A stretch of 10,694 nucleotides of DNA from Amoeboradix gromovi (taxonomy: Eukaryota > Sanchytriomycota > Sanchytriomycetes > Sanchytriales > Sanchytriaceae): positions 1 through 10,694 of the forward strand of contig JADGIF010000332.1 of NCBI GenBank assembly GCA_018985225.1. The letters run 5' to 3'. Position 1 is the stretch's first letter. The number at the start of each line of letters is the position of its first letter. This document shows, piece by piece, positions 1-7,390 of this stretch. The notes under the pieces are model-generated. The model was given only the letters and a program-made list of their open reading frames with translations. It was not told the DNA's origin and did no database searches. The position numbers and the translations under genes are program-made.

Positions 1-56
1 TACTCGTCAACTCCGCAACTAGCTGAATGTCCACTCGCCTTTTAAATCCATAAAGT

Positions 57-135
57 AATAAAGCTGAAATAATGTTCAAGTTGTTATAGAAATTTAGTCC
101 AGTTTTTATATTTGATGTCCCAATTGGATATTAAA
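57..135 (-). repeat. Dispersed repeat, copy 1
   Basis: One of four related copies in the window (others near 2395-2484, 2656-2760 and 10171-10205). The core on the plus strand is TTTTTATATTTGATGTCCCA at about 103-122. Read on the minus strand it gives a coding-like end, QLGHQI, one in-frame stop, KLD, then TAA. Similarity to copy 2 continues for about 50 bases past that TAA. This copy lies about 70 bp downstream of the stop of the fucosyltransferase-like gene, so it may fall in that gene's 3' UTR. The family of the parent element is not recognised. Confidence 0.6.
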
Positions 136-202
136 AGTGCACATGAAGGGTGAAAATAGGATTGAATTCTTTGCATAAAACAAGAAATATTTACTGCGAT
201 AA

Positions 203-2080
203 TTATAGCATTTTCATATATCCACATCCCAAATATTCCCACACGATTTTTAACTGGCTCTCAAATGGCATGTATTTCAACCATGACTCCAGATCACCCA
301 CTGAAATTTTTAAATTCATATCGCTCCACTCGAAAGCCATCTTCTTTAATATTCTACGTCTGTTTTTAACCCACAGCTGACTATATGAATAACCTTTGAT
401 CAGTTCCAACGGATGCAAGTAGTCATTCGAGCATTCTTTCAAATATACATGACCACTCATTTGGGAGAACGTAGAACCTTCTGTTCCGTAGAATGCTGTA
501 CCACTGCCTGCCATCAACTGGTCTACAAATGCGTAGTACAGATTACCCTTTCCAAAAGCCAACAACTCACTGGATAGATCTATTTTATGGTCAGGCTTTT
601 GAGAATCTCCTTTAAGAATTTGATTAATTTCATGAATCATTAACGGGTCTGTTTTTAAGACATCAGTGTCTTTGAAATCTTGTAGGTAAAATGTGCAGGG
701 ATATTTGTTGTTGTGATTTCTCAAAAACACATCGCTACGTGGTGACTTAACATCTGTAGCTACATAAATAACCACAGGTAACTGCTTAGGCAGCAGTTTA
801 ATCAAGTCTTTGTTGTAAATAGCATCGTTGGGTGCATCGGATGGACCTGTAGCAAAGCTATCTTTTAGCTCCATAAACCAGTGATTCTGGTATTTCCGAC
901 ATGCTTCCATCTTCAAATTTATGTCTTTTATTGACTTGATATCATTTAAGCTGGGAGCAGTGGAGAATTCTGGCTGCTTAACCTTGCTGTTAAAATCATA
1001 TTTCTCAGTCTTGTATTGTTCGTAAATCAGTGAGCGATTCATCGAAGTTGAGAATGGCAGTCCCTTGATTGGATTATCAAGCTGCTGGATAGCTAGAGAA
1101 GTAAAGGTCCGCAGCTCCTTGTCAAGGTGCTTCATAAACAAAGAACGGTGTTGAACGAAACTAGATTCAGTAGATCTGTAGTGAACAGATACAAATGAGC
1201 CTAGTTTGCTTTTCATACTGTTGGTCATTGAATTAACTAATGGGTTGTTATAGATTAGAGATTTCTGGATGGTTGATTGAACTTTTAGATTGTGTTTTTT
1301 ATACAAGCCTAATCGCGAACTACCAAATAAGCTACCGAACTGTAGTAAGGAATGGTTGAACTTCTTTAAAAATGAGAACTCCAACGGGATTTTATATTTA
1401 CCAAGATAACTGGATTGAATTTCGCTATTTAAATATATCGGGGTATCTACTATGGGCTGCCGTTGTATATATTTGTTGTCTTCAAACACTGTGATGTCGA
1501 AATACTCGAATTGATGGTGATGAATTAGATCCAAATTTGTGTCAAATAATTTATACGAATACAGCTCATCGTCTTTTATGACTGTGGTATCTGAAATGTT
1601 AAAATCAGGGTAGTGAAGAGCATCCATTTCAATAAATGAAATGTTTAAATCTTTTAAAAACTTAAAATCAACAAACATTGACCATTTTGTCAGTTCACGA
1701 GTGGGTTTACGACATGCTACATACAAACTATCACGAATGACTGTGGCATTTCCAAGAGCTATACGACGAGTGACCTCATCAATGCATTTACGACGGGTTC
1801 GTTGAACTTGATGGGTCCTTTGATGAACTAAGGATTTTAGGTGGCTGTAAGACTTCCACGGCACCGCTTTCCCTAGAAACAGAGGTGGGATTATGAGTGT
1901 TCTATTTAGTATGTAGGCTACCAATATAGCATTTTCTAGTCCAATCCTCTGGTTATTTAGACCAGAATGAGTAAGGTAGCTTACGTATTTGGCATCCTTG
2001 CTTTCAATTACAGATTGACCTGGCATAGACACATAGAATAATATAGATAGAGCTGTAATGCTGACATAAAGTCTTAACAT
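203..2080 (-). CDS. O-fucosyltransferase-like secretory pathway protein
   Basis: A 625-aa reading frame with a true ATG (2078-2080) and no visible intron. Residues 1-20 form a hydrophobic signal peptide or signal anchor. Residues 35-66 (YLTHSGLNNQRIGLENAILV, then ILNRTLIIPP) match the N-terminal signature of a fungal family related to GDP-fucose protein O-fucosyltransferases, in which a Gly/Asn-Asn-Gln loop is followed by a helix ending LNRTL-PP. Later landmarks also fit: an H-x-R element (SVHYRSTESSF, 298-308), a strand ending YVATDVKSPRSD (439-450), and a C-terminal AFVDQLMAGSGTAF...EGSTFSQ segment (517-540) resembling the sugar-nucleotide-binding end of GT-B fucosyltransferases. Several N-x-S/T sites suggest glycosylation. 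The likely role is transfer of a sugar to glycoproteins in the ER or Golgi. Donor and acceptor cannot be read from the sequence, and the fold assignment rests on motif memory. Confidence 0.75.
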   Translation of the reverse strand: MLRLYVSITALSILFYVSMPGQSVIESKDAKYVSYLTHSGLNNQRIGLENAILVAYILNRTLIIPPLFLGKAVPWKSYSHLKSLVHQRTHQVQRTRRKCIDEVTRRIALGNATVIRDSLYVACRKPTRELTKWSMFVDFKFLKDLNISFIEMDALHYPDFNISDTTVIKDDELYSYKLFDTNLDLIHHHQFEYFDITVFEDNKYIQRQPIVDTPIYLNSEIQSSYLGKYKIPLEFSFLKKFNHSLLQFGSLFGSSRLGLYKKHNLKVQSTIQKSLIYNNPLVNSMTNSMKSKLGSFVSVHYRSTESSFVQHRSLFMKHLDKELRTFTSLAIQQLDNPIKGLPFSTSMNRSLIYEQYKTEKYDFNSKVKQPEFSTAPSLNDIKSIKDINLKMEACRKYQNHWFMELKDSFATGPSDAPNDAIYNKDLIKLLPKQLPVVIYVATDVKSPRSDVFLRNHNNKYPCTFYLQDFKDTDVLKTDPLMIHEINQILKGDSQKPDHKIDLSSELLAFGKGNLYYAFVDQLMAGSGTAFYGTEGSTFSQMSGHVYLKECSNDYLHPLELIKGYSYSQLWVKNRRRILKKMAFEWSDMNLKISVGDLESWLKYMPFESQLKIVWEYLGCGYMKML

Positions 2081-2394
2081 GTTTTACTTTTGATACCAAA
2101 ATGATAGTGACGACTTCGAGACGTATTACACATTAACAAAAATTAGACAAAGCAGAAAGGTAATTGCTTAATTTAATCTAGCCAAGAAGTCAGGTTTTTT
2201 ACTTTTACCTATTCCTAATGTGAGTGCTCGCTTTACAAACTTCTGTTCATTTGTCGGAATTGAAGAATAACCAAACCAATGACTTTTTACCAATATCAAA
2301 CAATGCTATCATGTTAAGGTACTCAATTACCCTTTTGATATGCCTAAAAGCGCCAACACCGTAGGTTCAAGTGTTTCGTTCTAATTGAGGAAAA
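2081..2394. other. Intergenic region upstream of the fucosyltransferase-like gene
   Basis: An AT-rich stretch with no credible coding frame. It must hold the promoter of the minus-strand gene starting at 2080. An ATTGG/CCAAT-type box is visible at about 2275-2280 (CCAAT on the plus strand, roughly 195 bp upstream of the ATG). No TATA box or other element is distinctive enough to call. Confidence 0.3.
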
Positions 2395-2484
2395 ATATGC
2401 TAAAATTTTACATTTGGGACATCAAATAAAAAAACTAAACTAACTTTCTAAAATAGCTGGAATCATTATTTCAAGTTTGTATTA
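2395..2484 (+). repeat. Dispersed repeat, copy 2
   Basis: Second copy of the four-copy repeat, opposite in orientation to the other three. The plus strand reads a short frame ending in KILHLGHQIKKLN and TAA (about 2402-2443). About 30 codons are open before that stop, more than in copies 1, 3 and 4. The next 40 bases, ACTAACTTTCTAAAATAGCT through CATTATTTCAAGTTTGTATT, align with copy 1 almost base for base. The source protein is not recognised. Confidence 0.6.
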
Positions 2485-2655
2485 ACCGATAGTAAATTAA
2501 ATTAATCTTATTGGTTGCACCTTTTGCTTAGACAACAAGAGACCTCGTATATTTTAAAGAGGGGAATGACATTAATGAAAGAAAATTGGTTTAAAAGAAG
2601 GACTTTTATTAATAATAGTATTTCCTCTTTATGGAGCACCTCTTTTAAAGACGAC

Positions 2656-2760
2656 TTGGTCTGGTTTTTATATTTGGTGTCCCATACCCAATTGCCTGAA
2701 CTCAAAGATGGTGACATTTAATTCTTTAAGAGCTTCGCGTTTAAGATAGGCATTTATGCG
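2656..2760 (-). repeat. Dispersed repeat, copy 3
   Basis: Third copy, minus strand. The core TTTTTATATTTGGTGTCCCA (about 2665-2684) differs from copy 1 by one base. Reading leftward it ends QLGMGHQI, stop, KPD, with the final TAA mutated to CAA. Weaker similarity to copy 1 continues upstream: both have TCGCA-TAAAT followed by AAAGAATT-AAT at about the same spacing. It directly abuts the Fanzor remnant on the same strand. Confidence 0.5.
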
Positions 2761-2816
2761 ACATGTATAGAAGTAAGACAGTGATCCGATGTTTAAAAGC
2801 TTTGAGTTTTGGTTTA

Positions 2817-3050
2817 TGACAAAATCAAGTCTCGCCACAAAGAAACTGAATTGTCTGTCACTGTTCGAATGATTGGTCACGCCCACACCACACTAAGTCA
2901 GGATTGAATGGGATCTGTACACTTTAAGTGTATTCTTTGCTGCTATATGGTCTCCGTTTGCTTCCATAATGAAATTTATATAATTCTATAATTCGATTTT
3001 TTAAGAATACCACCACATTGTACACGCTTGATTAGTAAATATAAACTCAT
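2817..3050 (-). pseudogene. Decayed Fanzor (TnpB-like) C-terminal remnant 1
   Basis: Read on the minus strand, the pieces line up with the better-preserved remnant at 7376-7810. FTNQACTM followed by a frameshifted second Cys and ILKKSN (about 3030-2995) matches the FTSQTCTKC...LKKTN zinc-finger entry. GDHIAAKNTLKVYRSHSI (about 2950-2895) matches RDHMAARNIYIKYMHPYSI, the RuvC-III aspartate motif. The frame VTNHSNSDRQFSFFVARLDF (2880-2820) matches the tail VSDHCNGATSISFSVEILDF. Stops and at least one frameshift interrupt it, the second zinc-ligand pair is lost, and nothing upstream of the zinc finger is recognisable. It is the most diverged of the three remnants and is inverted relative to the other two. 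It is not expected to make a functional nuclease. Confidence 0.65.
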
Positions 3051-3231
3051 TTTTAAAGCATTTTCTGTATTTAATATCACGTATTCTTTTTAGATTTGAA
3101 GTATTCTGGACAGAAGTATCTGTAGCCGTTTAAAATTAATCAAAAGAAATATTATCGGATTGCTAAATCTTAGACGATCCTAGAAATATAATAAATTAAA
3201 ACAGCAAAGCTCATGTTATCATGATAAATAA

Positions 3232-3237
3232 TTTATT
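3232..3237 (-). terminator. Poly(A) signal AATAAA of the SUMO protease gene
   Basis: TTTATT on the plus strand is AATAAA on the minus strand, just after the protease stop codon (3242-3244). The position fits a eukaryotic polyadenylation signal, though in AT-rich DNA such hexamers also occur by chance. Confidence 0.35.
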
Positions 3238-3241
3238 CAAC

Positions 3242-4270
3242 TTACATCAGCTCTGCTTTAAATAGTTCGCTGCAAACTCGAGCCCTCCAATAATTCATTT
3301 CTTGCTGATTGAAAGTCAATATTCTACATAATTCTGCTGCGTTGTCTTCCTTTTTAATGGTGGAGTAATGCACTGCAAATGATTTAGCACCCATAATTGC
3401 AAACATTCCACAATCATTTCCATTCTCCTGTTGTGGGTTATTCGATAGATTTATTAATTCCACTTTGTCAATATGAGACAAAAACGCCTTACCCTCTAAA
3501 TGTGGTTTATCTTTGCATTCGTTTATCAGGTAGTTTTTTATGTCCCTCAAAACTTGCTGGCCTTTGTAATTGCCCATAGAGTCTATGTATATTATTTTTT
3601 TATGCTTTATTAAAACAATCGCCAATGCCCAATGACCCGGATGGTGTATTGGGATTGCTAAAATATGTTTAATAAAAATGTTTACTTTTTTGGTATGGCG
3701 TTTCACACGTGAGTAATTTTGAAGCAGAAAAGTGTAAAAGTTTGTGTTGTAGCAGTGCAAATTTGTGTATCTTTTTGTTAGTAGGTACAAGAAACCATTT
3801 ATGCAGTCATCTGCTAGCCATGTGCCCATATAAAATCGTTTCATTTCATCCTTGGGTATCTCTATCCTGTCTACAATTGTAGGAAAATTCATGGCTATAT
3901 CACTTGATTTTGACAAAGAATTATGTGAATAGCCAACAAAAGCACAGACATTTTTTGGCAAGCCAATTTTTTGAAAATCAGTCTTACATATCTCAACAGG
4001 AGGCATTAAAAGCCTATTAAGAGGAAATAAATCTATAAAGCTTTGCAGTGCATCAACAGATCTTTGTATGATTTTCGATTGATAACTGTAGAACAGAGGA
4101 GAGTAACTAACAACATTAGTATTAACCGGTATATCCGTTTTGGATGATTGAGCATTGCTGAATTTATCTAATATTTGTGTTAGTTCCCTTGATTTATTCA
4201 ATTCGTACTTAATTATATCAGGAAACGGATTTCGTATCTTTTTGGGAAGTTTAAAATCAGAATGACGCAT
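3242..4270 (-). CDS. Ulp1/SENP-type SUMO-specific cysteine protease
   Basis: A peptidase family C48 enzyme of 342 aa if it starts at the ATG at 4268-4270. The frame stays open to about 4308, but the codons before this ATG include no other. The order of motifs is diagnostic: WLADDCINGFLYLL (from 151), YSRVKRHTKKVNIF, then IPIHHPGHWAL with catalytic His213, YIDSMG with Asp230, and QENGNDCG with oxyanion Gln281 and nucleophile Cys287. The spacings His to Asp (17) and Gln to Cys (6) equal those of yeast Ulp1. Such enzymes process SUMO precursors and remove SUMO from substrates at the nuclear rim or in the nucleus. The N-terminal region is short (about 150 aa), has no obvious targeting repeat, and could be extended by an unseen upstream exon. 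It is divergent from the Btz-like gene. AATAAA follows about 5 bases after the stop. Confidence 0.92.
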   Translation of the reverse strand: MRHSDFKLPKKIRNPFPDIIKYELNKSRELTQILDKFSNAQSSKTDIPVNTNVVSYSPLFYSYQSKIIQRSVDALQSFIDLFPLNRLLMPPVEICKTDFQKIGLPKNVCAFVGYSHNSLSKSSDIAMNFPTIVDRIEIPKDEMKRFYMGTWLADDCINGFLYLLTKRYTNLHCYNTNFYTFLLQNYSRVKRHTKKVNIFIKHILAIPIHHPGHWALAIVLIKHKKIIYIDSMGNYKGQQVLRDIKNYLINECKDKPHLEGKAFLSHIDKVELINLSNNPQQENGNDCGMFAIMGAKSFAVHYSTIKKEDNAAELCRILTFNQQEMNYWRARVCSELFKAELM

Positions 4271-4531
4271 TAAACCGGGGGGTATCTCCAAAGCATACGA
4301 ACTTTTTTATGGTGCTGTAACTTTAGTAATAGAGATTTAGGACATATTAGAGCTCTAATGATTACAGGATTTGATTTTAGTATATCCTTATTCTATTTGG
4401 ATAACTGTCATTGAGATAAATGGCTTTTCTGAGATTGCCGTAAGCTATTCTATGCTCAACTTCGTTCTTTCTATTTTGGTATTTAAAATATTTTTTGTAA
4501 TTTTCTTAGAATAAATTTGGAGAAATGAAAC
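4271..4531. promoter_or_regulatory. Divergent promoter region between SUMO protease and Btz-like gene
   Basis: A 261-bp gap between the two divergent start codons must serve both genes. A TATA-like TATTTAAAATA lies about 45-55 bases upstream of the plus-strand ATG. A pyrimidine-rich TTTTCTTAG follows it and could be a 3' splice site of a leader intron. A short upstream ORF (ATG at 4525-4527, 8 codons, stop at 4549-4551) overlaps the main start at 4532 in another frame. Confidence 0.4.
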
Positions 4532-4765
4532 ATGCTTCAATCACAAAATGAAAACTTGCATCCAGCACCAAAGAGAGCTAATAATAAAAACAGAAAAAAG
4601 AAGATATTGTGGAACCCTAAAAGTAGATGTGAACAGGTTGACAAATGGACTCACGACAAATATGAAAGCGATGACGAAGACGAATTAATTATCATTGGTC
4701 TAGCTAATAATACAAACAGAATTTCAGGCATACCCATAAAAAAGTCCAATACCACGGACAATTAA
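4532..4765 (+). CDS. Small Barentsz (Btz/CASC3)-like protein
   Basis: A 77-aa protein. An in-frame TGA at 4526 fixes the start at this ATG. It has a lysine-rich N-terminus (about residues 14-25), then Trp27, then DKWTHDKYESDDEDEL (37-52). Two tryptophans about 12 residues apart, the second inside a W-x-H-D-K-[FY] motif followed by an acidic run, resemble the eIF4AIII-binding region of Barentsz/MLN51, where human CASC3 has KLW...GRWEHDKF. That family is the fourth core subunit of the exon junction complex and acts on spliced mRNA in nucleus and cytoplasm. Here almost nothing but the short motif remains, and the protein is far smaller than metazoan Btz. The assignment rests on one motif; an unrelated basic/acidic nuclear peptide is the main alternative. 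Confidence 0.55.
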   Translation: MLQSQNENLHPAPKRANNKNRKKKILWNPKSRCEQVDKWTHDKYESDDEDELIIIGLANNTNRISGIPIKKSNTTDN

Positions 4766-4945
4766 TAAATTAAAACATTATATCATCCATCCATATATCA
4801 TTATCGACTTTGCAAACGCTTTGCTGAGCCTGGTGCACTTGCTATTATCGATAGATTTTATTTTTCCAGTAAAGAAGCTATTATTAAGTTCTATTTAGGA
4901 AATTCGATAGATTTGGAAACTTGGTATTAATTGGAGGGAGGCTTA

Positions 4946-5142
4946 CAGCTCGATTGTTTTCTTGAATAAATCATTTATCGCGAATTTGTATATATTTTTG
5001 TATAATTTCATGACTTTCCCAGATTTTCTAACAGCTTAAATACTCGATATTCTTCCTTTTCGTAAATGGTAAATGGAATAAATGGATGTTAACCTGAATA
5101 TGTCAATTCTAAAGAATCACCCACAGGTACAGCATACATTCG
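4946..5142 (+). repeat. Long direct repeat, leading block, copy A
   Basis: The block beginning CAGCTCGATTGTTTTCTTGA and running through TTTATCGCGAATTTGTATAT to CTAAAGAATC matches 7225-7390 with only about a dozen substitutions and one 1-base deletion. This copy carries about 28 extra bases near 5069-5096, starting in a TAAATGG tandem run. The repeat runs straight into Fanzor remnant 2. Copy B likewise runs into remnant 3, so block and remnant were duplicated together or belong to one element. Confidence 0.85.
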
Positions 5143-5172
5143 TCTCAGACTGATAAGCTGGTCCAAGCATGG

Positions 5173-5390
5173 AAATTTGATGCCATGTACAATATGTGGC
5201 ACTTTAAAGAAAACCAATTTGGAGAGCTATTCATGTACATAGTGTCGTTTGGAAGTGGACATGGATCACATGGTACCAAGGAACAAATTCGATGCCATGT
5301 ACGAGGTACTTTGAAGAAATCCAATTTAGAAACTGAAGCTGTACAAAGTGTTATTTGGAGATAGATAGAGACCATATGGCAGCAAGGAAC
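5173..5390 (+). repeat. Tandem duplication of the Fanzor zinc-finger/RuvC-III segment
   Basis: Unit A (5173-5284) starts AAATTTGATGCCATGTAC and ends ACCAAGGAAC. Unit B (5285-5390) starts AAATTCGATGCCATGTAC and ends GCAAGGAAC. They join head to tail with no spacer. Both cover the same coding segment, from just before the first zinc-ligand pair to ARN of the RuvC-III motif. The units have diverged by substitutions and small indels, so the duplication is not recent. Confidence 0.8.
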
Positions 5391-5433
5391 ATATACATCA
5401 AGTATCTGCATCCTTATTCAATCCCGCCTCAGG

Positions 5434-5460
5434 GTAGTGAAAGCGTGAGCGATCACTGCA
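5434..5460 (+). other. Conserved hairpin-capable sequence in the Fanzor 3' end
   Basis: AGTGA at 5436-5440 pairs with TCACT at 5453-5457 across a 12-base loop. The same stem and loop occur unchanged at 7721-7742. In TnpB and Fanzor systems the guide RNA derives from the 3' end of the gene and its flank, so conserved structure there is of interest. A 5-bp stem is weak, and protein coding alone could explain the conservation. Confidence 0.25.
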
Positions 5461-5635
5461 ACGGAGCATCTGGCATTGCTAGTTTCTCTCAGGAAATTGT
5501 AGATTTTCTCAGAAATCAGGTCTTTTAACGAGGAGTTTCCACACTTTAAAATATTACCAGTTAAATGCAAGTCTAGGCAAGTACAATATATATACAAGAT
5601 AAGACTCAGCAAACATAGCACTACCAGATAAACAA

Positions 5636-6814
5636 TTAAATGTATTTATTTACAAACTTCTGGATCTCCGCTAAGCTTTCGAAACTCTCTTTTAATCCCA
5701 TCATCTGATGTATATGTGGCATCTTATCATAAACAGTGTGAATTGTATTCAAGTTCCCATGTTCAGTAAGTTTATCATAAAAAACTTTGTTGTCATCTAA
5801 TAATGCTTCATACTCGCCTGTGTTTATCAGTATTGGGGGCATATTACTCAAATCGCCATTTATCGGTGAAAATAGTTTGTCATTTAGCATATACGCTTCT
5901 ACATCCATAACATTGCAGTAGCATCCTAGAAGCTTGCTAATATCTAATTTGTTATCCAGGTAGTCATATCCATGACTAAGTTTGAATGAATCCCCACTGC
6001 AAGTCAAATCAGTCCAGGGGCTTATAAATACAGCACAACTTGGCAACTCCAAACTCAACAACTTCAGTTGTTGCATAACGCACAGCGATATATTTCCGCC
6101 TGCGGAATCGCTCAGAAATGCGATCTCTCGCGGGTTTACATCCAAAACATCTATTAAGTACTTGTACGTATCAAGCACATCTATAATTGGACTAGGCCAT
6201 GATTTTTCAGGTACTATGCTGTATTCAACAAATGCTATACCATAGTCAGGGAATATTGACTGAATTCTAGGTAGCAACAAGGCATTATGATATATAAATG
6301 CACCTCCAGGCACGTAAAGGATCCATTTGCTACACGGTCTCTTTTTGGGAACTAGAAATGTCGATTTGAACACTTTTGGACGAGGCCCCAAGTGTCTAAT
6401 TCTAAAATCCTCATCAAATTGAGAGGCATTATACGGAACGGGAATATTCCATCTCGGTGATCTTATGTTTGTTTTTGAGAATGTATATTTATAGCTTACC
6501 ACTCCATTTGAATTATCTATGGAATAATACATTTCTTCATCGGGTCTACCGAGATGTAAAACAGATTGTACTTTCATTTTATAGCTCACATATAACAATG
6601 CTAGACTATCAGTAAATGCGTTGCACAATCTAAATCTGTGAACAGTGAAAAGCTTGTGGTCGAGTGATTTACGAATGCCGCGAGAAACGCCAAATGCAAA
6701 CCTGTTCATTTTAGACACTTGTAGATCGTTTGAATATTTATGAGTATATAATCCCCTTATGAATTCTAGGATAACGTGAATGTACATCATAACGGCTGGG
6801 ATAAAATGATTCAT
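5636..6814 (-). CDS. Alpha/beta hydrolase, HSL/carboxylesterase type
   Basis: A 392-aa enzyme counted from the first ATG (6812-6814). The oxyanion-hole region reads YVPGGAFIY (167-175), with Pro169 where most members have His of HGGG. The nucleophile elbow is SDSAGGN with Ser237. The acid lies in GEYEALLDD (Glu336 or Asp340) and the catalytic His is His367 in MPHIHQMM. This is the layout of fungal esterases and lipases that hydrolyse short or sterol-linked esters; the substrate cannot be inferred. The N-terminus is hydrophobic (MNHFIPAVMMYIHVILEFI), suggesting a membrane anchor. The frame stays open upstream to a stop at 6905-6907 through another hydrophobic run without an ATG, so an upstream exon joined at a TAG near 6905 is possible. 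The gene lies between the two direct repeats and converges on Fanzor remnant 2, with 107 bp between their stops. Confidence 0.85.
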   Translation of the reverse strand: MNHFIPAVMMYIHVILEFIRGLYTHKYSNDLQVSKMNRFAFGVSRGIRKSLDHKLFTVHRFRLCNAFTDSLALLYVSYKMKVQSVLHLGRPDEEMYYSIDNSNGVVSYKYTFSKTNIRSPRWNIPVPYNASQFDEDFRIRHLGPRPKVFKSTFLVPKKRPCSKWILYVPGGAFIYHNALLLPRIQSIFPDYGIAFVEYSIVPEKSWPSPIIDVLDTYKYLIDVLDVNPREIAFLSDSAGGNISLCVMQQLKLLSLELPSCAVFISPWTDLTCSGDSFKLSHGYDYLDNKLDISKLLGCYCNVMDVEAYMLNDKLFSPINGDLSNMPPILINTGEYEALLDDNKVFYDKLTEHGNLNTIHTVYDKMPHIHQMMGLKESFESLAEIQKFVNKYI

Positions 6815-6904
6815 TAATTTACAAAATGTTTCCGAATACGACGTCACGAAATTGGCAATGTGAAGAGGTAGAAGTACCAAAGCAAGTGAGAGAGTCAATA
6901 ATGG

Positions 6905-7224
6905 CTATTCTAGTCAGCTTCTAAGCTCAAAAAACGGGACTCCCATTGCTGTTTAGATCCTAAAGATCATCAGAGCTGGGGTAGGCCTAAAATGATTCTT
7001 CTTTGGTCTTAAATAAGCTTTTTTCAAATTCAAATAAATGCTAACCACCAGAACTTCTTTAAAGATTTTCTCATTTCAGGAAATTGTGCAAAGACCAAAC
7101 AACTCTTGAATGTCTTGTAAAAGTACATGAATCTCTATGCTGGCATCGAGAGCCATCAGATAGGTCGCGCAGAAGAGCATATTAGGTATCCTCAAGTGAG
7201 TTTTCTGTATTAAAAATTTTCTGG
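6905..7224. other. Intergenic region upstream of the hydrolase
   Basis: No recognisable gene. On the minus strand a 34-codon frame starts at an ATG near 7189, begins MLFCATYLMAL and stops near 7085. It matches nothing known and is short enough to occur by chance. The region should hold the promoter, and possibly a first exon, of the minus-strand hydrolase. Confidence 0.3.
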
Positions 7225-7390
7225 CAGCTTGACTATTTTCTTGAATAAATCATTTATCGCGAATTTGTATATATTTTTATATAATTTCATGACTTTTCCA
7301 GATTTATCTAATAGCTTAAATACTAGATATTCTTCCTTTTCGCAAATGGTAAATCAATTCTAAAGAAATAACTAACAGTTACAGTATACA
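7225..7390 (+). repeat. Long direct repeat, leading block, copy B
   Basis: Counterpart of 4946-5142 in the same orientation, about 2.3 kb away. It is 28 bases shorter, lacking the TAAATGG-associated insert. On the plus strand a frame runs from about 7215 to CAAATG at 7350, where GTAAAT...TAACTAACAGTTACAG could be a 36-base intron leading into the Fanzor frame. On the minus strand the frame ending KLYKNIYKFAINDLFKKI is also open for about 47 codons. Which strand, if either, was coding is undecided. Confidence 0.8.

Larger units (their letters stand above)
5150..5528 (+). pseudogene. Fanzor (TnpB-like) C-terminal remnant 2 with duplicated zinc-finger module
   Basis: This is the C-terminal part of a Fanzor, the eukaryotic relative of the RNA-guided transposon nuclease TnpB. 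Unit A encodes CTICGTLKKTNLES, then a four-Cys zinc finger completed by C-T-stop-C and VDMDHM. Unit B begins immediately after, carries a 5-base deletion and a further one-base frameshift, then reads CTKCYLEIDRDHMAARNIYI and a long tail ending in TAA at 5526-5528. The DRD-HMAARN motif holds the RuvC-III catalytic Asp. The zinc ligands of the second pair (CTKC) are intact here but damaged in remnant 3. RuvC-I, the nucleic-acid-binding N-terminus and the bridge region are absent. In-frame stops and frameshifts make it a pseudogene. The last 100 bases are about 95% identical to remnant 3, and most differences are at third codon positions. Confidence 0.85.

Noticed and set aside
1-45. Short open frames at the left edge (plus YSSTPQLAECPLAF-stop; minus also open)
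   Set aside because: Too short at a window edge, and both strands are open, so no coding direction can be supported.
150-380. 76-codon plus-strand frame
   Set aside because: It lies opposite the C-terminus of the fucosyltransferase-like gene and has no recognisable domain.
2508-2721. Frames of about 69 codons on both strands
   Set aside because: They overlap each other and a repeat copy, and their length is expected by chance at this AT content.
5418-5621. 67-codon minus-strand frame
   Set aside because: Its upstream part is non-coding and its end runs antisense to the Fanzor tail; a shadow frame.
5982-6245. 87-codon plus-strand frame
   Set aside because: Antisense to the catalytic core of the hydrolase, whose motifs clearly fix the coding strand.
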